From: Prevotella sp.
Lineage (GTDB): Bacteria > Bacteroidota > Bacteroidia > Bacteroidales > Bacteroidaceae
Assembly (NCBI GenBank): GCA_016285245.1
Contig: JAEEQH010000025.1
Coordinates: 1-43,296 of the forward strand
Length of the DNA: 43,296 bases
Reading direction: 5' to 3'
Under the pieces are notes generated by a model, which worked only from the letters and a program-made list of their open reading frames with translations, searched no databases and was not told the origin of the DNA. The position numbers and the translations under genes are program-made. Positions 7,084-14,150 of this stretch are shown piece after piece. Position 1 is the stretch's first letter; each line of letters opens with the position of its first letter.

Positions 7084-8583
7084 CTAGCGACCGATAAAGA
7101 CCACACGCGACGAGCCGTCGGAATGACGTTCCACACAAAGGCCGCCAGGCGCAGCCAGACGACGTCCATGAAGATCGTAATACTCCGTTTCGCCACCGTT
7201 CCAGGCACGTGTCTGATGACTGATGGCCGTCGCACCTTTGTCAATCATGAAGATCCAGGTGTTCAGACTCTGGGGGCCCATATTGACCACAACAGACTTC
7301 GTCGGCTCATCGATGGCGATGGCTGACTCCTGACAGAGGTTGGTGTTGCTTGTCGACACAATGTGCTTGCCGCTCTTCACCTCGGAGGGCAGGACGATGT
7401 TCAGCTCGTAGGTGTTGGCAAACTTGTTGATGGCCATAACGATGAGCGAGTCGCCCTTGATATAGGCGGAGTACTCGATGTTCTTCTGCTCACCCTCAGT
7501 CATCCTGGGGTAGGTATCCAGACGGGTAGCGCCAGGAAGGTGCTTCGAGAAGTGTGACATCACATAGGCACGGGGCAGCAGCGTGTTCCTGGTGTTGCCA
7601 GGATTGTACTTCGCCTCACCCGTTCCGACGAATGACCAATGGGCACGCATATACCAATAGATGTAACCCGTACAGCCGGCCAGCATACACTCGTTGACGA
7701 CGTCGGCAAAGTCCAGCTGCTCCATCCACGTGGGCAGGTGGTCGGCCTTGTCGGTGACGGAGTTCTCCGTCATCCATACTTCCTTGCCGTACTTCGCAGC
7801 CAGCTCGGCGGCGCTTTTCATGTTGGCAAGGGGCGCAGAGCCGTAGATGTGTCCTCCCACGATGTCAATATACTCACGGGCCACGGGGTCGTTCAACAGC
7901 TTGTTGCTGTATTCCGGATTGAAGGCGAAGGGCTCGGCACTAATGAGTCGCACGCCGGGATATGTTTTCCGGTCCAGCTTGTCGGCGTAGTTCTTCACCA
8001 GCTTAAGCTGCTGGTCGGGCGTGTAGAGACAACCGGAGTAGTTCACCCACCAGTCGGGCTCGTTCTGAACAGACACGGCATCCATGAGCACGCCATTGCT
8101 CTTCATCCACTTCAGGAACGTGTTCAGCCAAGGGAAGAACTTTGAATAGGCATCCTCCCTCAGCGTGGCGCGCACATTACCCTGATCGGCGGCATTACCG
8201 CCCTGGGCCGAACCATTGGTTTTATACACTCCAGGCGGCGACCAAGGGGTGCCGAAGACGATGGCACCACGACTCTTGGCCTCCTTGGCCGACGGCAGCG
8301 AGCCGTTCCAGTCGTAGTCCGTGGCCCAGCCGTCGGGGTCATTACCCTTCAGGGCTGGCGAGATCTCCATACGCATAATGTTCAGCCCCACCGGCGAATC
8401 TGCGCCATAGAGCAACTTGACAGGTTTCGTGTCGGTACCATGAGGTTTCATCGCTCCGTCGCAACAGGCGGCACCGAAGCCCGTGATCGTCTGAAAACGG
8501 GTATTATAGACCGTTAGCTTGACGGCAGCCTGGGCAGCGGTAATGGCTGTTAGCGCCAGGATAGTAGCAAAAATCTTCTTCAT
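7084..8583 (-). CDS. Secreted glycoside hydrolase family 30 enzyme
   Basis: 499 residues. A signal peptide (1-19, MKKIFATILALTAITAAQA) sets the start at 8583 rather than the upstream TTG-type extension. The (beta/alpha)8 domain starts at FQTITGFGAACCDGAM (30-45). The acid/base Glu175 is in SVQNEPDWW and the nucleophile Glu273 in VWMTENSV, both typical of GH30. The NEPDWW...Y.GC context suggests a xylanase-type subgroup rather than a glucosylceramidase, but the substrate cannot be fixed from sequence. A beta-sandwich side domain follows. The last 30 or so residues (EYYDLHGRRLAAPGGL...) form a tail shared with other secreted proteins here. It has its own promoter at 8611-8642 and is directly joined to the ABC ATPase gene. 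Confidence 0.88.
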   Translation of the reverse strand: MKKIFATILALTAITAAQAAVKLTVYNTRFQTITGFGAACCDGAMKPHGTDTKPVKLLYGADSPVGLNIMRMEISPALKGNDPDGWATDYDWNGSLPSAKEAKSRGAIVFGTPWSPPGVYKTNGSAQGGNAADQGNVRATLREDAYSKFFPWLNTFLKWMKSNGVLMDAVSVQNEPDWWVNYSGCLYTPDQQLKLVKNYADKLDRKTYPGVRLISAEPFAFNPEYSNKLLNDPVAREYIDIVGGHIYGSAPLANMKSAAELAAKYGKEVWMTENSVTDKADHLPTWMEQLDFADVVNECMLAGCTGYIYWYMRAHWSFVGTGEAKYNPGNTRNTLLPRAYVMSHFSKHLPGATRLDTYPRMTEGEQKNIEYSAYIKGDSLIVMAINKFANTYELNIVLPSEVKSGKHIVSTSNTNLCQESAIAIDEPTKSVVVNMGPQSLNTWIFMIDKGATAISHQTRAWNGGETEYYDLHGRRLAAPGGLCVERHSDGSSRVVFIGR

Positions 8584-8610
8584 AAACGTCAATATTATCT
8601 GATTGAGCTG

Positions 8611-8642
8611 CAAAGTTACGAATAAACGAGCAAATTAGCAAA
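8611..8642 (-). promoter_or_regulatory. Promoter for GH30-ABC transporter run
   Basis: On the minus strand, TTTG (complement of 8639-8642), 20 bases, TAACTTTG (complement of 8611-8618). It gives a leader of about 20 bases before the ATG at 8583. Confidence 0.72.
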
Positions 8643-8658
8643 AAAGTAACTATCAAAT

Positions 8659-8689
8659 TTTGTATTTCGTTCGATTTGCACTACCTTTG
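8659..8689 (+). promoter_or_regulatory. Promoter for aguA, with almost no leader
   Basis: TTTG at 8659-8662, 19 bases, TACCTTTG at 8682-8689. The aguA ATG begins at 8695, 5 bases after the -7 box, so transcription should start at or next to the start codon. Confidence 0.75.
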
Positions 8690-8694
8690 CACCC

Positions 8695-9756
8695 ATGTTT
8701 TCAAGCGAGAGCTATCGTTTACCCGCAGAATGGGAGCCACAGAGCGCCGTACAGCTGACATGGCCGCACAGCCAGACAGACTGGGCGCCCATGCTCGACG
8801 ACATCTGCGACACCTATCGTGAGATGCGGCGAATCATCGAACGCTACGAACCCGTCATCGTCGTCGGAGCACCTGACGGCGAGCCGGCGGAGGCGACGTT
8901 CCGTTGCCCCACGAACGACACCTGGGCACGCGACCATGCGTTCCTGACACTCGTACCGACAGCGAAGAGAATGGGCGACAGCTCTGCGGAGACCAGAGCG
9001 CCGCTGCTCCTCGACTTCCGCTTCAACGGCTGGGGCGAGAAGTTCGCCGCCGACCTCGACAATGCCATCAACCGCCGACTCTACGAAGCGGGGGTGGTAC
9101 GGGGCGAGTACGTGGACAGTCTCGACTTCGTCCTCGAGGGTGGCAGCATAGAGAGCGACGGACGCGGCACCATCTTCACGACAACGCCGTGCCTGCTGGC
9201 GCCACACCGCAACCAGCCATTGACGAAAGAACAGATAGAAGCGGAACTGAAACGCCGCCTCTGCGCCCGCCGCATCGTCTGGATAGACCACGGGCAACTC
9301 GTCGGCGACGATACCGACGGCCACATCGACACCCTCGTGCGCATCGCTCCCGACGACACCTTATTATATGTAGGGTGTGACGACACGGAGGACGAACAGT
9401 ACGAGGAGCTGCGACTGATGGAAGAGGAACTGCGTCAGCTGCGTACCCTCGAAGGACAGCCCTACAGGCTGCTGAAACTGCCCATGCCCAGGCCGATCTT
9501 TGAGAGAGGAGAGAAGAGTGAGGAGAGAGGAGAAAGATTACCTGCAACCTACGCAAACTTCCTCATCGTCAACGGTGCCGTGCTGGTTCCTACGTATGCA
9601 CAGCCCGACCTCGACGCCGAGGCGTGCCGCATCATCGGCAAGGCGTTCCCTGGGCGCGACATCGTCGGGCTGGACTGCCGCACCATCATCCGACAGCACG
9701 GCTCCCTGCATTGCTGCACGATGCAGTATCCTGCCAAATTAAGCATTAAGCATTAA
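8695..9756 (+). CDS. aguA: Agmatine deiminase
   Basis: 353 residues of the agmatine deiminase / peptidylarginine-deiminase family; it converts agmatine to N-carbamoylputrescine and ammonia, and the next gene encodes the following step. Visible active-site segments are NDTWARDHAF (74-83), LEGGSIESDG (147-156), DDTDGHID (205-212, His210) and the catalytic Cys340 in GSLHCCTMQYP. Residues about 270-281 are a Glu/Arg/Gly-rich insertion encoded by GA-only DNA (about 9502-9537). The last residues (AKLSIKH) are encoded by 7-base tandem repeats that run through the stop codon, suggesting the C-terminus was extended by repeat growth. The promoter is so close that the mRNA may be leaderless. Confidence 0.92.
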   Translation: MFSSESYRLPAEWEPQSAVQLTWPHSQTDWAPMLDDICDTYREMRRIIERYEPVIVVGAPDGEPAEATFRCPTNDTWARDHAFLTLVPTAKRMGDSSAETRAPLLLDFRFNGWGEKFAADLDNAINRRLYEAGVVRGEYVDSLDFVLEGGSIESDGRGTIFTTTPCLLAPHRNQPLTKEQIEAELKRRLCARRIVWIDHGQLVGDDTDGHIDTLVRIAPDDTLLYVGCDDTEDEQYEELRLMEEELRQLRTLEGQPYRLLKLPMPRPIFERGEKSEERGERLPATYANFLIVNGAVLVPTYAQPDLDAEACRIIGKAFPGRDIVGLDCRTIIRQHGSLHCCTMQYPAKLSIKH

Positions 9757-9776
9757 GCATTGAGCATTAAGCATTG
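9737..9776. repeat. Heptameric CATTAAG-type tandem repeat
   Basis: Six imperfect copies of a 7-base unit (CATTAAG, with CATTGAG variants) fill the end of aguA, its stop codon and the 23-base gap to aguB. Similar AT-rich low-complexity filler recurs between genes elsewhere in the window. Confidence 0.8.
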
Positions 9777-9779
9777 AAA

Positions 9780-10634
9780 ATGAAGATAGGATTCCTACAA
9801 CAGCACAACACCGCCGACACGAAGGACAACATCCAACGGCTGGCTGACGGTATTGCCGACCTTGCGAAGCGCGGTGCCGAACTCATCGTCCTGCAGGAGC
9901 TGCACAACACGCTCTACTTCTGCCAGACGGAGTGTGTGGACATCTTCGATATGGCGGAGCCCATCCCCGGGCCGTCGACGGAGATCTACGGCGAGCTGGC
10001 AAAGCGCTACGGGGTGGTCATCGTCACGTCGCTCTTTGAGCGTCGTGCTGCTGGCCTGTATCATAACACCGCCGTCGTCATCGAGCGCGACGGCACCATC
10101 GCCGGCAAGTACCGCAAGATGCACATACCCGACGACCCTGGCTACTACGAGAAGTTCTACTTCACCCCCGGCGACCTCGGCTTCCACCCCATACAGACCA
10201 GCGTCGGACGTCTTGGTGTCCTCGTCTGCTGGGACCAGTGGTACCCCGAGGCAGCACGGTTGATGGCCCTTCGTGGCGCAGAGATACTCATCTACCCCAC
10301 CGCCATCGGCTACGATCCCGCCGACACCCCCGAGGAGCAGCAGCGTCAGCGCCGCGCCTGGCAGACGGTGATGCGCGGTCATGCCGTTGCCAACGGACTG
10401 CCCGTCGTCGCCGTGAACCGTGTGGGCGATGAGGACGGCGTGCCGTTCTGGGGCACCTCCTTCGTCTGCGGCCCTCAGGGCGAGGTAATTTACGAAGCAT
10501 CTGAGGACGAGGAGGAGAGCATCATCGTCGAGATGGACATGAAGCGCTCGGAGCAGGTACGCCGCTGGTGGCCGTTCCTCCGCGACCGTCGTATCGACCA
10601 GTATACGGACATCCTACGTCGCTATGCAGACTGA
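9780..10634 (+). CDS. aguB: N-carbamoylputrescine amidase
   Basis: 284 residues of the nitrilase superfamily. It hydrolyses N-carbamoylputrescine to putrescine, CO2 and ammonia, completing the agmatine route begun by aguA immediately upstream. The Glu-Lys-Cys triad is visible: Glu40 in LIVLQELHNT, Lys113 in KYRKMHIPD and Cys150 in GVLVCWDQWYPE. Length and order match the family. I chose ATG 9780 over the in-frame TTG at 9774, because residue 2 onward (KIGFLQQ) begins the first strand of the fold. It is probably co-transcribed with aguA. Confidence 0.94.
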   Translation: MKIGFLQQHNTADTKDNIQRLADGIADLAKRGAELIVLQELHNTLYFCQTECVDIFDMAEPIPGPSTEIYGELAKRYGVVIVTSLFERRAAGLYHNTAVVIERDGTIAGKYRKMHIPDDPGYYEKFYFTPGDLGFHPIQTSVGRLGVLVCWDQWYPEAARLMALRGAEILIYPTAIGYDPADTPEEQQRQRRAWQTVMRGHAVANGLPVVAVNRVGDEDGVPFWGTSFVCGPQGEVIYEASEDEEESIIVEMDMKRSEQVRRWWPFLRDRRIDQYTDILRRYAD

Positions 10635-10684
10635 CTTCAATTAATTGAGAATTGAATTGACAATTAATAATTGATTTGAGAATA

Positions 10685-11497
10685 ATGAGAAAAACGCTTT
10701 TAGGGCTGCTGGCCCTACTTCTGCCCCTGACGGTCTCCGCACAGCTGATATCTGTGCAGCCGGGCACGGGACGCGTAAAGACCGAGAAGAAGAAAGACAA
10801 CAAGGTGAAAGCCACCGTGGATGCCGACATCCTCACCCGCTACTACTGGCGTGGTCAGGAAAAGTGCGGACTGACCGTACAACCCGAGGTACGCCTCAAC
10901 TGGCGGGGCCTGTCGCTGTCGATGGAAGGCAGTACGGGTCTGCACAACGACGACCACCAGGAGATTGACCTGGGGCTGAGCTACCAGCTGGGACCGGTAA
11001 ACATCGGTGTCTTCGACTACTGGCAGACAGGACTCGACCAGGAGGACCGCTACTTCTACTACAACGCGAAAAAGGGTGGCCACCAGTTCGAGGGTAACAT
11101 CGGCTTCACCTGCAGCTACTTCAGTCTGCAGGGCTACTGCGTCTTCGGTGGCCGCGACTACAAGATCAACGGCAACCGTGCCTACTCGACGTATGTGGAG
11201 CTGACGGTGCCCTTCCGTCTGGGCAGTCTCGACTGGCAGATGACGGCGGGCATGACGCCGATGGAGAGTGCCGGACAGTGGAATACGGTAACGCGCGAGA
11301 CTGTCCTCGGTGAGCGCGAAGTCACCATTCGCGATTACGACTATGCCGACGGGCCAGCCTGCTGCTCGGCGGCGCTGCGCTGCACGAAGAACCTGAAGGC
11401 AGGCACCGTCCGTCTGCCCGTCTTTGCTGAGATTAACACGAACCCCTACCTGAAGAAGGCCAACCTGCTGTTCGGCCTGAGCATCATTCCGTGGTAG
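10685..11497 (+). CDS. Exported beta-barrel-like protein of unknown function
   Basis: 270 residues with a signal peptide (1-20, ending TVSAQ). From residue about 45 on there are alternating hydrophobic/polar strands rich in Tyr, Trp and Gly (for example DADILTRYYWRGQ), a pattern typical of small outer-membrane barrels, and the protein ends in an aromatic-terminated strand (SIIPW). It resembles the TorF-type putative porins in general style, but I cannot assign a family. It lies 50 bases after aguB and 31 bases before glnN, so a shared transcript is possible. ATG 10685 was preferred over the in-frame TTG at 10676 because the signal peptide starts there. The 50-base gap before it is AT-rich low-complexity DNA. 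Confidence 0.65.
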   Translation: MRKTLLGLLALLLPLTVSAQLISVQPGTGRVKTEKKKDNKVKATVDADILTRYYWRGQEKCGLTVQPEVRLNWRGLSLSMEGSTGLHNDDHQEIDLGLSYQLGPVNIGVFDYWQTGLDQEDRYFYYNAKKGGHQFEGNIGFTCSYFSLQGYCVFGGRDYKINGNRAYSTYVELTVPFRLGSLDWQMTAGMTPMESAGQWNTVTRETVLGEREVTIRDYDYADGPACCSAALRCTKNLKAGTVRLPVFAEINTNPYLKKANLLFGLSIIPW

Positions 11498-11528
11498 TTG
11501 AGAATTCTTTCTAAAGAATGTTGAAAAA

Positions 11529-13850
11529 ATGGCAAATAATTTGAGATTCCAAGTTGTCGCCGAGGCATTCAAGAAGCGCCCCGTCGACGTTCCAAGGCCC
11601 GCTGAGCGTCCCTCGGAGTATTTTGGCAAGTATGTCTTCGACCGTCGTAAGATGCGTCAGTACCTGCCTGCAGATGTTTTCGACGCGATGGTCGAGGTGA
11701 TGGACCACGGTGCCCGTCTGGACCGCAGCATCGCCGATGCCGTTGCTGCCGGCATGAAGCAGTGGGCAACGGAGAACGGTGTGACGCACTACACCCACTG
11801 GTTCCAGCCGCTGACCGAGGGCACAGCCGAGAAGCACGATGCCTTCGTCGAGTGGGATGACGGCAAGGCTGCGAGTGAGCGAGAGCAGAACGGAGCTCGC
11901 TCCGATTCTGCCGAGCGTGAGCAGGCTCGAACGAAGTTCAAGGGTGGTATGATTGAGAAGTTCTCGGGTAAGCTGCTGGTGCAGCAGGAGCCCGACGCCT
12001 CGTCGTTCCCCAACGGCGGCATCCGCAACACCTTCGAGGCCCGCGGCTATTCGGCATGGGACCCGACGAGTCCTGTGTTCATTATCGACGACACGCTGTG
12101 TATCCCCACCATATTTATCGCGTATACAGGCGAGGCGCTCGACTACAAGGCACCGCTGCTGCGTGCGCTCCACGCTGTGAGCAAGGCGGCAACGGACGTC
12201 TGCCAGTACTTCTACGGCGACGTGAAGAAGGTGCAGGTAAACCTGGGCTGGGAGCAGGAGTACTTCCTCGTGGACGAGGGGCTCTACTCTGCCCGTCCCG
12301 ACCTGCTGATGACCGGTCGTACGCTGATGGGGCACGAGAGTGCTAAGAACCAGCAGATGGACGACCACTACTTCGGCACGATTCCCGACCGTGTGGTGGC
12401 ATTCATGAAGGATTTGGAGATCCAGGCGCTGGAGCTGGCCATCCCCGTGAAGACGCGTCACAACGAGGTGGCACCGAACCAGTTTGAGCTGGCTCCCATC
12501 TTCGAGGAGTGCAACCTCGCCGTCGACCACAATATGCTGCTGATGTCGCTGATGAAGAAGGTGGCACGCAACCACGGTTTCCGTGTGCTGCTGCACGAAA
12601 AGCCCTTCGACGGCATTAACGGCAGCGGCAAGCACCAGAACTGGAGCCTGTCGACGGACACGGGCATCCTGCTCCATGCTCCGGCTAAGGGCGACCCGAC
12701 GAATCCTGACGCTACGGCTTACGAGACGCTGCGTTTCGTGACGTTCATCGTTGAGACGCTAATGGCTGTCTACAAGCACAACGGTCTGCTGAAGGCGAGC
12801 ATCATGAGTGCGACGAACGCCCACCGTCTGGGCGGCAACGAGGCCCCGCCGGCCATCATCTCCTCGTTCCTGGGCACGCAGCTGACGGAGCTGCTGGACA
12901 AGATTGAGCGCGGTGAGACGTCGGAGGTGCGCGGCAAGCAGAATATGCAGATTGACATCCCGCAGATTCCCGACCTTATCATCGACAATACCGACCGTAA
13001 CCGCACCTCTCCCTTTGCCTTCACGGGCAACCGCTTCGAGTTCCGTGCACCCGGTTCGAGTGTGAACTGCGCGTCGGCAATGATTGCGCTGAATGCGGCG
13101 ATGGCCGAGGCGCTGACGTCGTTCAAGGTGCGTGTCGACGAGAAGATCAGCGAGTTGTCACAGCTTCCGGAGTATGCTGCCGGTACGGGCCATACGGCTA
13201 AGTTCCATGCCATCGTGGAGGTGCTTCGCGACGACATCAAGGCCTGCAAGCCCGTGCGTTTCGACGGCAACGGCTACTCCGAGGCATGGGTGCTGGAGGC
13301 AGCGCGTCGCGGCCTGGACGTGGAGAAGTCGTGTCCCGTCATCTTCGAGCACTACCTTGACGAGGATTCCGTCCGGATGTTTGAGTCGACGAAGGTAATG
13401 AACCGCAAGGAGCTTGAGGCTCGCAACGAGGTGAAGTGGGAGATGTACGTGAAGACAGTCCAGATAGAGGCCCGCGTGCTGGGCGACCTGGCCATGAACC
13501 ACATCATTCCCGTCTGCACACACTACCAGTCGCAGCTCATCAAGAATGTTCAGGGCATCAAGGATATCTTCCCGGTGGAGCGTGCCATGCGCCTATCGTC
13601 CCGCAACCAGAAGCTGATTGAAGAGATAGCTGAGCGTACGGAGCGCATCGAGCGTTTTGTCGAGGAACTGACGGAGGCTCGCCGTGTGGCGAACCGCATT
13701 GAGGATATCCACGCCCGCGCCATTGCCTACCACGACACGGTATGCCCGAAGATGGACGACATACGGCGCGAGACCGACAAGCTCGAGCTGATTGTCGAGG
13801 ACGGTCTCTGGACGCTGCCAAAGTACCGCGAATTGCTGTTTATCCGTTAG
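11529..13850 (+). CDS. glnN: Type III glutamine synthetase
   Basis: 773 residues of GSIII, the large glutamine synthetase typical of Bacteroidales, making glutamine from glutamate, ammonia and ATP in the cytosol. Recognisable segments include KLLVQQEPDASSFPNGGIR (148-166), LGWEQEYFLVDEG, KTRHNEVAPNQFE, GSGKHQNWS, and NRFEFRAPGSS. The protein is about 40 residues longer than the usual 730. Most of the excess is explained by a hydrophilic insertion at about residues 113-137 encoded by palindromic DNA (11865-11939); relatives go almost directly from the acidic stretch to the FSGKLL strand. The C-terminal helices (IEEIAERTERIERFVEEL) are normal. No clear promoter was found in the 31-base gap upstream. 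Confidence 0.95.
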   Translation: MANNLRFQVVAEAFKKRPVDVPRPAERPSEYFGKYVFDRRKMRQYLPADVFDAMVEVMDHGARLDRSIADAVAAGMKQWATENGVTHYTHWFQPLTEGTAEKHDAFVEWDDGKAASEREQNGARSDSAEREQARTKFKGGMIEKFSGKLLVQQEPDASSFPNGGIRNTFEARGYSAWDPTSPVFIIDDTLCIPTIFIAYTGEALDYKAPLLRALHAVSKAATDVCQYFYGDVKKVQVNLGWEQEYFLVDEGLYSARPDLLMTGRTLMGHESAKNQQMDDHYFGTIPDRVVAFMKDLEIQALELAIPVKTRHNEVAPNQFELAPIFEECNLAVDHNMLLMSLMKKVARNHGFRVLLHEKPFDGINGSGKHQNWSLSTDTGILLHAPAKGDPTNPDATAYETLRFVTFIVETLMAVYKHNGLLKASIMSATNAHRLGGNEAPPAIISSFLGTQLTELLDKIERGETSEVRGKQNMQIDIPQIPDLIIDNTDRNRTSPFAFTGNRFEFRAPGSSVNCASAMIALNAAMAEALTSFKVRVDEKISELSQLPEYAAGTGHTAKFHAIVEVLRDDIKACKPVRFDGNGYSEAWVLEAARRGLDVEKSCPVIFEHYLDEDSVRMFESTKVMNRKELEARNEVKWEMYVKTVQIEARVLGDLAMNHIIPVCTHYQSQLIKNVQGIKDIFPVERAMRLSSRNQKLIEEIAERTERIERFVEELTEARRVANRIEDIHARAIAYHDTVCPKMDDIRRETDKLELIVEDGLWTLPKYRELLFIR
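11865..11939. repeat. Palindrome-containing insertion inside glnN
   Basis: The segment encodes about 25 Glu/Arg/Ala/Ser residues absent from usual GSIII. Its centre (11886-11910) can fold as CAGAA-CGGAGC / TC / GCTCCG-a-TTCTG. It keeps the frame. It resembles a palindromic mobile repeat inserted in a coding region. Confidence 0.5.
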
Positions 13851-13886
13851 TCACATTTAACCCTACTGGGGCGTACGACGTTTTCT

Positions 13887-14093
13887 TTACTCCTCATCCT
13901 CCTCCCACTCATCGTCGTCCCATACGCGGCCGCCACGTGCGGCCGCGTTTTGCGTATCGCCACCCTCGATTATCTCGGTGATGGTGACGCTAGTACCTTG
14001 GGGGTTCACGACATTGCCCTCGCTGACAATGGCAATCGGCTGTATCTTTATCTTGACGACCCGTGTCGTTGGCTGATCATATTGTCTTTTCAT
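13887..14093 (-). CDS. Small protein with acidic C-terminal tail
   Basis: 68 residues from the ATG at 14093 (the further in-frame start upstream is a TTG). It begins MKRQYDQPTTRVVKIKIQP, has a short hydrophobic middle and ends with Trp-flanked acidic residues (WDDDEWEEDEE). I recall many Prevotella and Bacteroides genomes with short orphan proteins of this layout (MKKxYxxPxT start, acidic Trp tail), annotated only as hypothetical. It has no signal peptide or catalytic motif. It lies 57 bases downstream of the secreted CHB_HEX protein gene on the same strand and may be transcribed with it; its end is 36 bases from the convergent end of glnN. Confidence 0.55.
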   Translation of the reverse strand: MKRQYDQPTTRVVKIKIQPIAIVSEGNVVNPQGTSVTITEIIEGGDTQNAAARGGRVWDDDEWEEDEE

Positions 14094-14150
14094 AGCGCTA
14101 TTCAATGTTAAATTTTTAATGCTTAATCAAAATTGTACATTGTACATTTT

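Noticed and set aside
9737..9776. CRISPR-like repeat array
   Set aside because: Units are 7 bases with no spacers; this is a simple tandem repeat.
9774..9779. TTG start codons for aguB (9774), the barrel protein (10676), the small acidic protein (14105) and the nSTAND protein (29934)
   Set aside because: An ATG lies a few codons downstream at the beginning of the signal peptide or conserved fold in each case.
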